A DNA stretch of 34,270 nt from Candidatus Azobacteroides sp. (GCA_021201815.1 JAJQEC010000149.1:9392-43661); one strand, 5' to 3'; shown: positions 1 to 9,014, numbered from the stretch's first letter. Notes: generated by a model from the sequence alone, not told the origin. A program made the numbers and translations.

Positions 1-74
1 TAACAGAATATGATAACTTTCTTTCTTCTTTAGTTACCTGGTAATATTCCTTAAAACTTTTATAAAAAAAATCG

Positions 75-82
75 TATCTTTG
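75..82 (+). promoter_or_regulatory. Putative -7 promoter element for the first gene
   Basis: TATCTTTG matches the Bacteroidetes -7 consensus TAnnTTTG and lies 32 bp before the ATG at 115. No clean TTTG is seen about 20 bp upstream, so the match is partial. A second TAnnTTTG match at 94-101 is too close to the start codon to be preferred. Confidence 0.4.
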
Positions 83-114
83 ACTCATTATATTAAATTT
101 GCATATAGAAAACT

Positions 115-582
115 ATGCAAACAGGATTAAGATTTTTTTTATTAATAGCAGCCATTCTATTAACCATATTATGTGCAAATAATATCTTTCGGACCGTTAA
201 CTTTGATAAACAAAGGGCTGACAGAGAAAGAATCGTTTCTCAGCGGTTGGAATGCCTGCGGCAGGCACAGGTTCTTTTTTTTGAAAAAAACGGGTATTAT
301 ACGAATGAGCTGGATACCCTGATCGATATTATTAATAATAACATTCGCTTATGTGAAGATGACTCGGTAAAATATATTCCTTTTACCAATGGAAAAACAT
401 TTGAACTGGAAACAGGAATAAAAATGGGAAATACAGGAGACGAAGAAATGGCATGTGAAATCAAAGCTCTTTTTATTGATTATCTGTCAGGAACCAATAA
501 AGATGAACTCCGGAAGATGCAGCTTAATGCTTTACAAACCGGACAATATCCCGGTATAAAAGTAACATCGGATAACAGGTGA
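115..582 (+). CDS. Small membrane-anchored protein, conserved Bacteroidales family of unknown function
   Basis: A 155-residue protein with one N-terminal hydrophobic segment (about residues 6-24) followed by a soluble domain. Right after the anchor comes a helix rich in charged residues, then the stretch AQVLFFEKNGYYTNELDTLI, and the C-terminus has YPGIKV. From memory, these features are shared by a family of single-pass Bacteroidetes proteins encoded just before DUF3822 and RsmD; the resemblance to a pseudopilin (hydrophobic N-terminal helix, short globular tail) is only in layout. It ends in TGA and is followed after 37 bp by the DUF3822 gene on the same strand, so co-transcription is likely. 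No enzymatic motif is visible. The function is unknown. Confidence 0.8.
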   Translation: MQTGLRFFLLIAAILLTILCANNIFRTVNFDKQRADRERIVSQRLECLRQAQVLFFEKNGYYTNELDTLIDIINNNIRLCEDDSVKYIPFTNGKTFELETGIKMGNTGDEEMACEIKALFIDYLSGTNKDELRKMQLNALQTGQYPGIKVTSDNR

Positions 583-619
583 TTATTGAATTTGTGGCGA
601 TAATTTATATATATTCTAA

Positions 620-1456
620 ATGGAATCTAAGATAGACCTTAACGATCCGGGAAAATACCGGTTACTCATCCGGCTTCAAAGTCCGGAGGAAGCTTCTTTT
701 TATATATATTCAGCAGATTCTCCTGAAATCGGGAAATATATTTCCCTTCCATTACCGAAAACTTCTCTCTTTACGGAGAACCTGAAAGATGCGGTGTTTA
801 TGCATGAAGAGTTGTCGTTGCCTTATCAGCAAACAGATATTCTGGTTGTAAACGGCTTCTATACTTTTGTTCCGGAAGAAGTGTATGCGGAAAACATAAA
901 TAATAAAGACTTCTTCCTGCATTTTAACTTTGAAGAAGATACAAAAAATAAAAAAGTATTAACTAATAAAATCAATATTTGTAAAATAGAGAATCTTTTC
1001 GGAGTCCGGAAAGAAGAATATGAGTTTTTACAACGTACTTTTCCTGATGCGCGGTATATTCATCATATTACTCCTTTACTACAATTCTTTCTGAAATTAA
1101 GAATAATCGGAGAGCATGGAAGAGTATATGTAAATCTGAATAATAATGATATCAGTGTCTTCTGTTTCAGAAGTAACCGGATCGAAGCAGTAAATAGTTA
1201 TGCTTGTAATAATATAAATGATGCAGCGTATTTTATTCTTACGCTATGGGACAAATTAAAATTCGATCAGTTATCCGATGGATTACATATTGCCGGCATT
1301 CCGGAAAAGAAAGCAGAATTAATACCCGTTCTTTCCCGTTTTATCGAAAATGTAACCCCAATCAGTAATCCGTTAGGTGGCGAAAACCATCTGACACTGC
1401 CATTTGATCTTCAGGCATTGTTACTTAATCCTGTCCCTGTTACTAAAGAATCATGA
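620..1456 (+). CDS. DUF3822 family protein
   Basis: A 278-residue protein that I recognise as the Bacteroidetes DUF3822 family, mainly from context and from the segment around residues 166-190 (YVNLNNNDISVFCFRSNRIE). DUF3822 proteins are predicted to have an actin/ASKHA-like fold related to PilM-type pilus assembly ATPases, but no role has been shown. The stop codon overlaps the rsmD start (the ATGA at 1453-1456), which implies translational coupling. Length is normal for the family. No signal peptide or membrane segment is visible, so it is probably cytoplasmic. Confidence 0.8.
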   Translation: MESKIDLNDPGKYRLLIRLQSPEEASFYIYSADSPEIGKYISLPLPKTSLFTENLKDAVFMHEELSLPYQQTDILVVNGFYTFVPEEVYAENINNKDFFLHFNFEEDTKNKKVLTNKINICKIENLFGVRKEEYEFLQRTFPDARYIHHITPLLQFFLKLRIIGEHGRVYVNLNNNDISVFCFRSNRIEAVNSYACNNINDAAYFILTLWDKLKFDQLSDGLHIAGIPEKKAELIPVLSRFIENVTPISNPLGGENHLTLPFDLQALLLNPVPVTKES

Positions 1457-1992
1457 GAATTATAAGCGGCATCTATGGGAAACGAAGGTTTTCCGTTCCG
1501 AAAAACTTCAGAGCTCGTCCAACGACTGACTTTGCAAAAGAAAATATCTTTAATGTGCTGGAAAACCAGGTAGATTGGGAAGAAACGGAGGCACTGGATT
1601 TGTTTGCCGGAACAGGAAGTATCGGCCTGGAATTTGTTTCCAGAGGTTGCCTCAGGGTTATTTGCATAGAAAAAAGCCCGGTTCACTATGCTTTTATTAA
1701 AAAGGTAGCTGATGAACTGAAAACAGAAAACTTTTACCCTGTAAAAGGGGATGTTTTTACTTACCTGAATAATACCTCTAGCCGTTTTGACCTAATTTTT
1801 GCTGACCCTCCTTATGATCTTCAGGAATTAACAGAGCTACCCGGACTAATTTTTTCAAAAGGACTTCTAAAGGAAAATGGCATCTTTATTCTGGAACATC
1901 CCGGGAAATATTCGTTTAAAGATCATCCGGCTTACAAAGAACAAAGGGTATATGGAAGTGTAAATTTTACAATTTTCGAAAACAAGGAATAA
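1453..1992 (+). CDS. rsmD: 16S rRNA (guanine(966)-N(2))-methyltransferase RsmD
   Basis: A 179-residue class I SAM-dependent methyltransferase of the RsmD family, which methylates G966 of 16S rRNA during 30S assembly. The N-terminal MRIISGIYGKRRFSVP is typical of RsmD. The SAM-binding motif I is DLFAGTGSIGLEFVSRG (about residues 49-65), and the catalytic adenine/guanine N-methyltransferase motif DPPY is present at about residues 117-120. The start is fixed by overlap with the stop of the DUF3822 gene. It is the last gene of a three-gene plus-strand run; asnS, converging from the right, ends 321 bp downstream. Confidence 0.95.
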   Translation: MRIISGIYGKRRFSVPKNFRARPTTDFAKENIFNVLENQVDWEETEALDLFAGTGSIGLEFVSRGCLRVICIEKSPVHYAFIKKVADELKTENFYPVKGDVFTYLNNTSSRFDLIFADPPYDLQELTELPGLIFSKGLLKENGIFILEHPGKYSFKDHPAYKEQRVYGSVNFTIFENKE

Positions 1993-2313
1993 TAAGAATT
2001 ATACCGATCAGTAACTTTCCTTTTCCAATGGCAACAAAAAATCCATTGCATACCATCTCTTTTTCCCTACGCTTACTTTCCCATTGATTTTCCGTTCCGG
2101 TCACAGAATGTAAAGGAATACTTGTTCTGACTACTAATTATATTTTTAACTGGCATATAAATAAAAAAACTCTTTCTTTGCGGAAGTGAGTAATAAAAAT
2201 AATAGCTATTTTTAATTTACTAAGGTTCCACAGAGAAAGAGCCTTTATGCTATTCTTAAATGACTACATATTAAGAATAATATTTTGCCAGGTCAATTTA
2301 TACCTGTCTTCTA
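1993..2313. other. Gene-free gap between rsmD and asnS (convergent)
   Basis: I see no coding capacity on either strand. The gap contains a 9-bp perfect inverted repeat with an 11-base loop (TATTCTTAA at 2251-2259, TTAAGAATA at 2271-2279). It also holds a longer-range imperfect stem between 2170-2183 and 2230-2243. Both are AT-rich and lack a good T-run, so they are weak candidates for shared transcription termination between the two convergent genes. Confidence 0.5.
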
Positions 2314-3711
2314 TTAAAACTCCGCGTTACCCGGAGTACGTGGGAATGGGATTACGTCCCTGATATTACCCATACCGGTAACGAATAATAAGAGTCTTTC
2401 AAATCCTAGTCCGAATCCTGCATGAGGGGCAGAACCAAAACGACGGGTATCAAGATACCACCACATATCTTTATCCGGAATATTCATTTCCTGAATGCGG
2501 TTTACCAGTTTATTAAAATCTTCCTCCCTTTGGGAACCACCGATGATTTCTCCTATTTTCGGAAAAAGAACGTCCATGGCACGAACTGTTTTTCCATCTT
2601 CATTCTGCTTCATGTAGAATGCTTTGATATCTTTCGGATAATCTGTAAGGATAACCGGTTTCTTGAAATGTTTTTCTACCAGATAACGCTCATGTTCCGA
2701 TTGCAGGTCTGCTCCCCAATATACGGGAAATTCGAATTTCTGTCCGGATTCTTCCAGAATTTTAACTCCTTCGGTATAAGTAAGACGGATAAAATCCGAA
2801 TTCAATACCGATTGCAGTCTTTCTATCAAATCCTTATCGAACATGTCATTCAGGAACTGCAGATCATCTATGCAATTTTCCAGTGCATACCGAATCAGGT
2901 ACTTCAGGAAATCTTCCGCCAGATCCATATTATCTGTAATATCAAAAAAGGCAATTTCCGGTTCGATCATCCAGAATTCAGCCAGGTGTCTGGGTGTATT
3001 TGAATTTTCAGCACGGAAAGTAGGACCAAAAGTGTAAATCGCTCCCAATGCCATGGCGCCCAGTTCTCCTTCTAACTGTCCGGAAACAGTAAGGCTGGCC
3101 ATCTTTCCGAAAAAGTCCTGTCCGTAATCAATCACTCCGTCTTCTGTTTTCGGCGGATTATCCAGAGGAAGTGTGGTTACCTGAAACATCGCTCCTGCTC
3201 CTTCGCAATCCGAAGCAGTAATAATAGGAGTGTGTAAATAATAATATCCTTTGTCATTAAAATATTTGTGAATAGCATATGCCATATTATGACGAATACG
3301 AAGTACTGCTCCGAAAGTATTGGTTCTCGGGCGTAAATGTGCTATCTCACGAAGAAATTCCATAGAATGTCCTTTCTTCTGTAAAGGATATGTATTAGGA
3401 TCCGCTGTCCCGTATATCTCGATTTCCTTTGCCTGTATTTCTACCGTTTGTCCTTTTCCCTGAGATTCCACCAGCGTGCCGTTTACATTTAAACATGCTC
3501 CGGTCGTAATCGGTTTAAGGAAATCTTCGGAAAATAGATTATTATCAACAACAATCTGGATATTATGGATAGTAGAACCATCATTTAACGCTATAAAGCT
3601 TACCTGCTTATTTCCTCTACGGGTACGCACCCATCCTTTTACGTTAATAACAGTGCCGAAGTCTTTCATTTTCAGCACGTCTGCAATTTTTGTTCTACGA
3701 ATTTGTTCCAT
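2314..3711 (-). CDS. asnS: Asparaginyl-tRNA synthetase
   Basis: A 465-residue class IIb aminoacyl-tRNA synthetase that charges tRNA(Asn). An N-terminal OB-fold anticodon-binding domain covers about residues 18-105. The catalytic core carries motif 2 ([20 protein letters not shown], residues 232-251) and motif 3 ([16 protein letters not shown], residues 431-446, followed by the usual IPFPRTPG). The length is normal and the protein ends directly after the conserved PRTPGNAEF tail. It has its own promoter (3749-3780). The start at 3711 fits the promoter position and the beginning of the OB-fold. A DNA window with both AsnS and AsnA implies direct formation of Asn and Asn-tRNA(Asn). Confidence 0.97.
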   Translation of the reverse strand: MEQIRRTKIADVLKMKDFGTVINVKGWVRTRRGNKQVSFIALNDGSTIHNIQIVVDNNLFSEDFLKPITTGACLNVNGTLVESQGKGQTVEIQAKEIEIYGTADPNTYPLQKKGHSMEFLREIAHLRPRTNTFGAVLRIRHNMAYAIHKYFNDKGYYYLHTPIITASDCEGAGAMFQVTTLPLDNPPKTEDGVIDYGQDFFGKMASLTVSGQLEGELGAMALGAIYTFGPTFRAENSNTPRHLAEFWMIEPEIAFFDITDNMDLAEDFLKYLIRYALENCIDDLQFLNDMFDKDLIERLQSVLNSDFIRLTYTEGVKILEESGQKFEFPVYWGADLQSEHERYLVEKHFKKPVILTDYPKDIKAFYMKQNEDGKTVRAMDVLFPKIGEIIGGSQREEDFNKLVNRIQEMNIPDKDMWWYLDTRRFGSAPHAGFGLGFERLLLFVTGMGNIRDVIPFPRTPGNAEF

Positions 3712-3748
3712 TGTTAATTTATATTATCAGAGAGTCAAATTTAAAGTG

Positions 3749-3780
3749 CAAAATTACTTCCAAAAACAAATATATCCAAA
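3749..3780 (-). promoter_or_regulatory. Promoter of asnS
   Basis: Read on the minus strand, TAATTTTG (3756-3749) matches the TAnnTTTG -7 element. An exact TTTG (3780-3777) lies 20 bp upstream of it, the spacing expected for the Bacteroidetes primary sigma factor. Transcription would start near 3742, about 30 bases before the ATG. Confidence 0.6.
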
Positions 3781-3872
3781 CATTTTGTCAACATAACATT
3801 TAAAAATAAAGAAATAAGAAACCGGTTATGTGGCACCTGTTCCGGATTAGTTGTTTTTATGGATATAAAAAA

Positions 3873-3917
3873 ATAAGAAGTAAAATTACCGGTCTCACCA
3901 TTTATTTTACTTCTTAT
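3873..3917 (-). terminator. Intrinsic terminator of the pseudouridine synthase gene
   Basis: A perfect 14-bp inverted repeat (ATAAGAAGTAAAAT at 3873-3886; ATTTTACTTCTTAT at 3904-3917) with a 17-base loop. On the minus strand the second arm is followed by a run of six T. It starts 24 bp after the stop of the gene that ends at 3941. Confidence 0.75.
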
Positions 3918-3940
3918 CCTATTCAGTTATTATTTTTTAG

Positions 3941-5359
3941 TTATTCAAAAGCCCCCATGCGAAGCATGTCTACTTCTTTTTGAGAAAGATATCTCCATTT
4001 CCCACGGGGAAGGTTCTTTTTAGTTAATCCGGCAAAATAGACGCGGTCCAGTTTCATTACCTTGTATCCCAGATGATCAAAAATACGGCGGACAATACGG
4101 TTCTTACCGATGTGTATTTCTATTCCGACTTCTTTTTTATCTTCTTCTTTTACATAACTAATTGCATCTGCATGTATTTCACCATCATCCAGTGTAATAC
4201 CATCTGCTATTTGTTGCATATCGGCTCTGGTAAGAGGTTTATCCAGCACCACATGATAAATCTTTTTCTTAATAAACTTCGGATGTGTCAGTTTTGATGC
4301 CAATTCTCCGTCATTTGTCAATAAAAGAACTCCGGTAGTATTCCGGTCTAACCTGCCTACTGGATAAATACGTTCGTTACATGCATTTCTTACGATATCC
4401 ATTACTGTTTTCCGTTCTTCCGGATCGCTGGATGTCGTTACACAGTTTTTAGGCTTGTTAAGTAAAACATACGCTTTCTTTTCCAGAGAAACCAGTTGGT
4501 CATGAAACATTATTTTGTCCGTACGTAATACTTTGTGACCTAATTCTGTTACCACCTCATCATTTACTTTTATCACACCGGCCTGGATATATTCATCTGC
4601 TTCCCGACGGGAACAAACTCCTGCATTTGCCAGAAACTTATTTAACCGGAGTGGTTGAGTCGGGTCTGTCAGAATATCTTTGTACTCCAGTTGTTTCTTC
4701 TGGCTGTACTTATCATTCTGATCGTATCTTCTGTTAGAATTACCCGGTCCTCTTCTATAAGAATTATTACCATATGAGGAACGATTATTATTTCCGTAAG
4801 GACGGTCACTATTTCTATAGGAAGGCCTGTTACTATTTCCGTAAGGACGGTTGCCAACTCCGGCACCTCCTAGGCTCACTCTTTCTCCGATACGGGGTCT
4901 TTTCTTTCTAGCCTGAGGTTCTCCCTGGTCATTACTGTTGTATGAGCGGTTATTATTGTACCCATCATTATTATTATAATCATTTCCGTAACGCTGGCGG
5001 TTATTAGGCCTTTGATTATAATCCCTGTTGTAATCCCGGTTATAATTGTTGTCCTGATTACCCCGGCTGTAAGGATGATCATCATAAGGAAGCGGATCGT
5101 AACTATTGTACGAACGATTTCCATTATACGAATCATAACGATTGTAGTTTCTTTCGTTATTGCCGTTGCTACGTCCGTAAGAAGAGCGATTACCTCCATT
5201 GTTATAACCTCCTCTGTTTGGACGGTTGTCTCCGCGATTGTAATTGTTTTCACGGTTTCCATTACTCTGGTAACCCCTGTTATAAGAATTACCTGATCGG
5301 TTTGCGTTTGAATATCCATCTTCGGACTTTCTACGCCTGTCATTGCGATCTTGATCCAT
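3941..5359 (-). CDS. RsuA/RluB/E/F-family 23S/16S rRNA pseudouridine synthase with long disordered N-terminus
   Basis: A 472-residue protein in two parts. Residues 1 to about 220 are low-complexity, dominated by Asn, Tyr, Arg, Gly and Ser with many NRxY, YGNxNR and RPYGN steps; no fold is expected. The C-terminal 250 residues are a normal RsuA/RluB-type enzyme: an S4 RNA-binding domain (about 237-285, LRLNKFLANAGVCSRREADE) and the synthase domain with the catalytic aspartate in GRLD (residues 335-338). It should isomerise a uridine in rRNA; RluB-like (23S) is most likely, but the target site cannot be told from sequence alone. Such extensions occur in other Bacteroidetes homologues. It is followed by a strong terminator and is probably monocistronic. 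Confidence 0.9.
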   Translation of the reverse strand: MDQDRNDRRRKSEDGYSNANRSGNSYNRGYQSNGNRENNYNRGDNRPNRGGYNNGGNRSSYGRSNGNNERNYNRYDSYNGNRSYNSYDPLPYDDHPYSRGNQDNNYNRDYNRDYNQRPNNRQRYGNDYNNNDGYNNNRSYNSNDQGEPQARKKRPRIGERVSLGGAGVGNRPYGNSNRPSYRNSDRPYGNNNRSSYGNNSYRRGPGNSNRRYDQNDKYSQKKQLEYKDILTDPTQPLRLNKFLANAGVCSRREADEYIQAGVIKVNDEVVTELGHKVLRTDKIMFHDQLVSLEKKAYVLLNKPKNCVTTSSDPEERKTVMDIVRNACNERIYPVGRLDRNTTGVLLLTNDGELASKLTHPKFIKKKIYHVVLDKPLTRADMQQIADGITLDDGEIHADAISYVKEEDKKEVGIEIHIGKNRIVRRIFDHLGYKVMKLDRVYFAGLTKKNLPRGKWRYLSQKEVDMLRMGAFE

Positions 5360-5504
5360 TGTTTCTTTGTTTAAAAATAAAACCTAAGGCATTAAATAAA
5401 TTCACTTAATATACTCTTTTTCAGAGAGTAATTTTTTAAAATGTAACAATAACTCAATAATAAAGTTCAGTTTAATTAAATAATAAAATATGTATTTTCA
5501 AGGA

Positions 5505-6848
5505 TTAAATTCCTGTATAATTTCCAGGAGAAATAGCTTTTAATTCCTGTTTTACTTCCTCACTGACATTCAGTGTATCTATAAAATCACTGATAGAAGA
5601 TGCTGTAATCGCTTCGTTGGTACGGGTTAATGCTTTTAATGCCTCATACGGCTTCGGATATCCTTCTCTGCGAAGAATTGTCTGGATACCTTCAGCGACA
5701 ACACTCCAGTTATCTTCCAGATCTTTCTCAAGAGCCGGACGGTTAAGCAGTAATTTCCCTAATCCTTTCAACAGGCTATGTAGCGCAATAGCTGTATGAG
5801 CAAAAGGAACACCTACGTTTCTCAGTACGGTAGAATCGGTTAAATCTCTTTGCAAACGGGAAACAGGTAGTTTCGCAGATAAATGTTCGAAAACAGCATT
5901 GGCAATCCCCAGGTTTCCTTCCGCATTCTCAAAATCAATCGGATTTACTTTATGGGGCATTGCCGAAGAGCCTACTTCTCCCGCTTTGATTTTCTGCTTG
6001 AAATATTCCATGGAAACGTATTGCCAGAAATCCCGGCTCATATCTATTAAGATCGTATTGATACGCTTCATTCCATCAAATAACGCAGATAAATTATCAT
6101 AATTGGAAATTTGCGTAGTCCATGGCTCACGGGATATTCCCAGTTTTTCTTCGACAAATTTATTTCCGAATTCCCGCCAGTCCAACGAAGGATAAGCTAC
6201 ATTATGGGCATTGAAATTACCTGTTGCTCCTCCGAACTTTGCGGATAACGGAACTTGTTTCAATAATGCGACCTGTTGTTCCAGACGGCTGATAAAAACC
6301 TGTACTTCCTTTCCCAAACGTGTAGGGGAAGCCGGTTGGCCATGTGTTTTTGCCAACATAGGAATTTCCTCCCACTCTTTTGCATAATTTTTGAGAGAAG
6401 CCATTACTTCTTCCAGCAACGGATAGTAAGCTTGCTCCAGGGCTTCTTTTATAGAAAGGGGTATGGAAGTATTGTTAATATCCTGAGAAGTTAATCCGAA
6501 ATGGATAAATTCTTTATAAGATTCCAGTTGTAAACCATCAAATTTCTCCTTGATAAAGTATTCGACAGCTTTTACGTCATGATTTGTAACGGATTCAATA
6601 TTTTTGATTTGTTGCGCATCTTCCGTAGAAAAGTTACGGTATACAGTGCGTAATTTTTCAAATACACTTTTGTCTACCGCTTTTAGCTGCGGTAACGGTA
6701 TTTCACAAAGTGCAATAAAATATTCTATTTCCACCTGCACCCGATACCGGATTAGTGCGAACTCTGAGAAAAAATTTCCCAGCTCCTCTGTTTTACTTCT
6801 ATACCTTCCGTCAACAGGAGATATAGCAGTTAGTGTAGTTAATTCCAT
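5505..6848 (-). CDS. purB: Adenylosuccinate lyase
   Basis: A 447-residue fumarase/aspartase-superfamily enzyme that cleaves SAICAR and adenylosuccinate to fumarate in purine synthesis. The signature GSSAMPHKVNPIDFENAEGN is at residues 293-312, with upstream active-site segments LTSQDINN (119-126) and THGQPASPT (168-176). The open frame extends to 6872, but that codon lies inside the -7 promoter element at 6870-6877. The ATG at 6848, giving MELTTLTAISPVDGRY, is therefore chosen; it also matches the usual PurB N-terminus. The gene reads alone on the minus strand, between ttcA and the pseudouridine synthase gene. Confidence 0.96.
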   Translation of the reverse strand: MELTTLTAISPVDGRYRSKTEELGNFFSEFALIRYRVQVEIEYFIALCEIPLPQLKAVDKSVFEKLRTVYRNFSTEDAQQIKNIESVTNHDVKAVEYFIKEKFDGLQLESYKEFIHFGLTSQDINNTSIPLSIKEALEQAYYPLLEEVMASLKNYAKEWEEIPMLAKTHGQPASPTRLGKEVQVFISRLEQQVALLKQVPLSAKFGGATGNFNAHNVAYPSLDWREFGNKFVEEKLGISREPWTTQISNYDNLSALFDGMKRINTILIDMSRDFWQYVSMEYFKQKIKAGEVGSSAMPHKVNPIDFENAEGNLGIANAVFEHLSAKLPVSRLQRDLTDSTVLRNVGVPFAHTAIALHSLLKGLGKLLLNRPALEKDLEDNWSVVAEGIQTILRREGYPKPYEALKALTRTNEAITASSISDFIDTLNVSEEVKQELKAISPGNYTGI

Positions 6849-6869
6849 TGTATATTCTAAATCAAGTAA

Positions 6870-6877
6870 CAAAGATA
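6870..6877 (-). promoter_or_regulatory. -7 promoter element of purB
   Basis: Minus-strand TATCTTTG, an exact TAnnTTTG match. The -33 position carries TTTA rather than TTTG (6900-6897), 19 bp upstream. Transcription would start near 6863, which fixes the start codon at 6848. Confidence 0.55.
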
Positions 6878-6924
6878 ATGTTTCTATACTGAATTATAAA
6901 CCTTTTTAGAAAAAATTATAGATA

Positions 6925-7677
6925 TTATTTTCCTGACTTCCGCGGCAGGTATTCGCATTGAATATTTTCCATAGAAACCCACATCGAACTGCGGAAATCA
7001 GGATTCATTTCTTCAAGTTGTTTTAAGATACCTTTTATTTCCGACCGGTGTGAGGTCTTTTCATACGGACAGTTCTTCTGTTGCTTCTTATATTGACGGA
7101 TTTCCGCTAATTTTCGCATATCTTCTTCCCTGTTCAGGCAGAGAGGACGGATGATTTTCATATCAAACTTATTCATTACCGTCACAGGCGGCATGGTTCC
7201 GAAAGCTCCCTGAAAAGTCATATTCATGAGTAAGGTTTCCAACACATCATCCATGTGATGACCCAGGGCAATCTTCCTGCACCCGTTTTCTTTTGCCATT
7301 TCGAATAACACTTTGCGCCTGTGCCAGGAGCAAAGGAAACAGGGAGATTTACGGTTGTCTTCGGAAGCATCAAATGAGATGCTCCGGTGTATAAAGGGGA
7401 CATGATAATTCCGGCAAAACTCTTCCAGATATGCTAAATCTGCCTGATAAGGAATGTTATCTACGCTTACATGCAGGGCCAGCAGTGAAAACCGGGGATT
7501 AAATATCTTCATTTTCTCTCCCAGTATTTCTACCAGGGCTAAAGAATCTTTTCCTCCGGAAAGGCCGATTAAAATTCGATCGCCCTCTTCTATTAATCCG
7601 TAGGTGTGAATAGTTTTATTTACTGTCTTTTTTAATTTAAATATAAATGATGATTCTTCTTTTGATAAATCTTCCAT
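6925..7677 (-). CDS. ttcA: TtcA-like tRNA 2-thiocytidine biosynthesis protein (PP-loop ATPase)
   Basis: A 250-residue N-type ATP pyrophosphatase. The PP-loop SGGKDS is at residues 40-45. TtcA-type cysteines are visible as CFLC (C113, C116) and a later Cys in NCPYE (C203), consistent with ligands of the [4Fe-4S] cluster. The ALGHHMDDVLETLLMN segment (137-152) is also typical. TtcA thiolates C32 of certain tRNAs. TilS is excluded because it lacks the CxxC pair and has a C-terminal tRNA-binding extension not present here. A -7 promoter element is at 7758-7765. The exact tRNA substrate in Bacteroidetes is not established by this sequence. Confidence 0.85.
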   Translation of the reverse strand: MEDLSKEESSFIFKLKKTVNKTIHTYGLIEEGDRILIGLSGGKDSLALVEILGEKMKIFNPRFSLLALHVSVDNIPYQADLAYLEEFCRNYHVPFIHRSISFDASEDNRKSPCFLCSWHRRKVLFEMAKENGCRKIALGHHMDDVLETLLMNMTFQGAFGTMPPVTVMNKFDMKIIRPLCLNREEDMRKLAEIRQYKKQQKNCPYEKTSHRSEIKGILKQLEEMNPDFRSSMWVSMENIQCEYLPRKSGK

Positions 7678-7757
7678 AGATAAAATAAAAATAAAAGGTA
7701 GAACCGGAATGATAATGGAAGGATGTTTTTCCGTTGATTCCGTACCAAATTACCCTG

Positions 7758-7765
7758 CAAAGGTA
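7758..7765 (-). promoter_or_regulatory. Putative -7 promoter element of the ttcA-like gene
   Basis: Minus-strand TACCTTTG matches TAnnTTTG, about 80 bp before the ATG at 7677. No exact TTTG is present at the -33 position, so the call is moderate. Confidence 0.4.
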
Positions 7766-7856
7766 AAAGGAAAAAATAAACAGGAAAGAGCTTAAAGGAA
7801 ACAATTGACTGTTTAACATGTTTACAGGACAGAATCACTTATTTTTTACTTTTCCG

Positions 7857-7886
7857 TTTGTTCTTTATTATTTATAGTTACTTTTG
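7857..7886 (+). promoter_or_regulatory. Promoter of the BASS-type transporter gene
   Basis: TTTG at 7857-7860, then 18 bp, then TACTTTTG at 7879-7886: a near-complete Bacteroidetes promoter. Transcription would start near 7893, so the ATG at 7906, not an in-frame codon at 7858, must be the start of the gene. Confidence 0.65.
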
Positions 7887-7905
7887 TACCTCTAAAAATA
7901 ATGAC

Positions 7906-8799
7906 ATGCTCAATAAGATAAGACCCTATATGATGCCGATAGCTATGATGACAGGCATCGTTTTCTATCCGTTTTTTTCCCGCTTTGCATTTGTTACCCC
8001 TTATCTGATTTTCTCTATGCTGTTGCTGACGTATCTTAATTTGTCATTCAGGAACATTCGTTTTACCCGGATGCATCTATGGTTAATCTTTATTCAGATT
8101 ACCGGAAGCATTCTTATTTATCTGATACTTGTGCCTTTCCAACCGGTGGTCGTACAGGGTGCCATGATCTGTGTACTTGCGCCCACAGCTACTTCTGCGC
8201 CTGTAATTACACGAATGTTGAAGGGAAATGTCGAAAGTCTGACAGCATATAGTTTATTGTGTAATATAACCGTAGCTCTTATTGCTCCGGTATTCTTTTC
8301 ATTAGTGGAAAAAGATAATCAATCGGCCTTTTTTGAGTCTTTTCTGATCATTATGCGGCAGGTATTTTTTCTTTTATTAGTACCGTTTATAGCAGCCATT
8401 TTACTCAGGAAAGTATTCCGGAATACTTTTAGCAAAGCAAAGTTATTTTCCAACATTTCTTTTTATCTATGGAGCTTTGCGCTGATTATTGTTACTTCCA
8501 AGATTGTCAGCTTTATTCTTGTTCAGGATTCCCAGAATTATCTGACTGAAGTATTACTGGCCGTATGTAGTTTATTTATCTGTATCCTCCAGTTTCTTAC
8601 CGGTAGAAAAATCGGCAGGAGATATAAAGACACGATTGCCGGTGGTCAGGGTCTTGGACAAAAAAATACCGTGCTTGCCATCTGGATGGCACAAACATAC
8701 TTAAATCCTGTCTCTTCCCTGGGTCCGGGAATGTATGTGCTCTGGCAGAATATCGTAAACTCTTTCCAGGTATGGAGGAAAAGGAAAAATTTAGATTAA
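7906..8799 (+). CDS. Bile acid:sodium symporter (BASS)-like membrane transporter
   Basis: A 297-residue integral membrane protein with about nine or ten hydrophobic helices. The segments APTATSAPVITRMLKGN (mid-protein) and GQGLGQKNTVLAIWMAQTYL (C-terminal third) correspond to the two discontinuous helix regions of the BASS/SBF fold that bind substrate and sodium. The family carries organic anions such as bile acids, pantoate or keto acids; nothing here tells which. The gene stands alone on the plus strand with its own promoter and a hairpin terminator. The upstream in-frame 16 codons lie in the promoter and are not coding. Confidence 0.8.
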   Translation: MLNKIRPYMMPIAMMTGIVFYPFFSRFAFVTPYLIFSMLLLTYLNLSFRNIRFTRMHLWLIFIQITGSILIYLILVPFQPVVVQGAMICVLAPTATSAPVITRMLKGNVESLTAYSLLCNITVALIAPVFFSLVEKDNQSAFFESFLIIMRQVFFLLLVPFIAAILLRKVFRNTFSKAKLFSNISFYLWSFALIIVTSKIVSFILVQDSQNYLTEVLLAVCSLFICILQFLTGRKIGRRYKDTIAGGQGLGQKNTVLAIWMAQTYLNPVSSLGPGMYVLWQNIVNSFQVWRKRKNLD

Positions 8800-8819
8800 A
8801 AATAGAATTAAGAATCAAG

Positions 8820-8849
8820 AATCAAAACAATAATATTTGTTTTGATTTT
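8820..8849 (+). terminator. Terminator-like hairpin after the transporter gene
   Basis: An 11-bp perfect stem (AATCAAAACAA at 8820-8830; TTGTTTTGATT at 8837-8847) with a 6-base loop, followed by TTA. It lies 20 bp after the stop codon. The T-run is short. Confidence 0.5.
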
Positions 8850-8949
8850 ACTTCTGAAGGTAATATCTTAAGTAAAAGTTTTTTCTGAATTTGGGAATAT
8901 AAGTTCCTGGTAAAATGGGAGCAGGAAAGAAGAAGGAAAATTCAGATGT

Positions 8950-8998
8950 AAGAACCAAGAACCAAGACTAAAAACTCTTATCTTGATTCTTGGTTCTT
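8950..8998. repeat. 18-bp inverted repeat built from TCTTGATTC-type heptamers
   Basis: Left arm 8950-8967 and right arm 8981-8998 pair over 18 positions with a single G-U, around a 13-base loop. It lies between the 3' ends of two convergent genes, so it may act as a two-way terminator. The same AAGAATCAAGA/TCTTGATTCTT word recurs at 8806-8826, 9000-9011, 16,260-16,289 and 27,983-28,020. Confidence 0.6.
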
Positions 8999-9014
8999 GA
9001 CTCTTGATTCTAAA

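Noticed and set aside
2422..3003. 193-residue plus-strand ORF inside asnS
   Set aside because: Antisense to conserved AsnS coding sequence, no recognisable family.
4876..5343. 155-residue alternate-frame ORF rich in Thr/Ile/Met, and a 94-residue one on the other strand (5012-5296)
   Set aside because: They are shadows of the Asn/Tyr/Arg-rich repeat codons of the pseudouridine synthase N-terminus.
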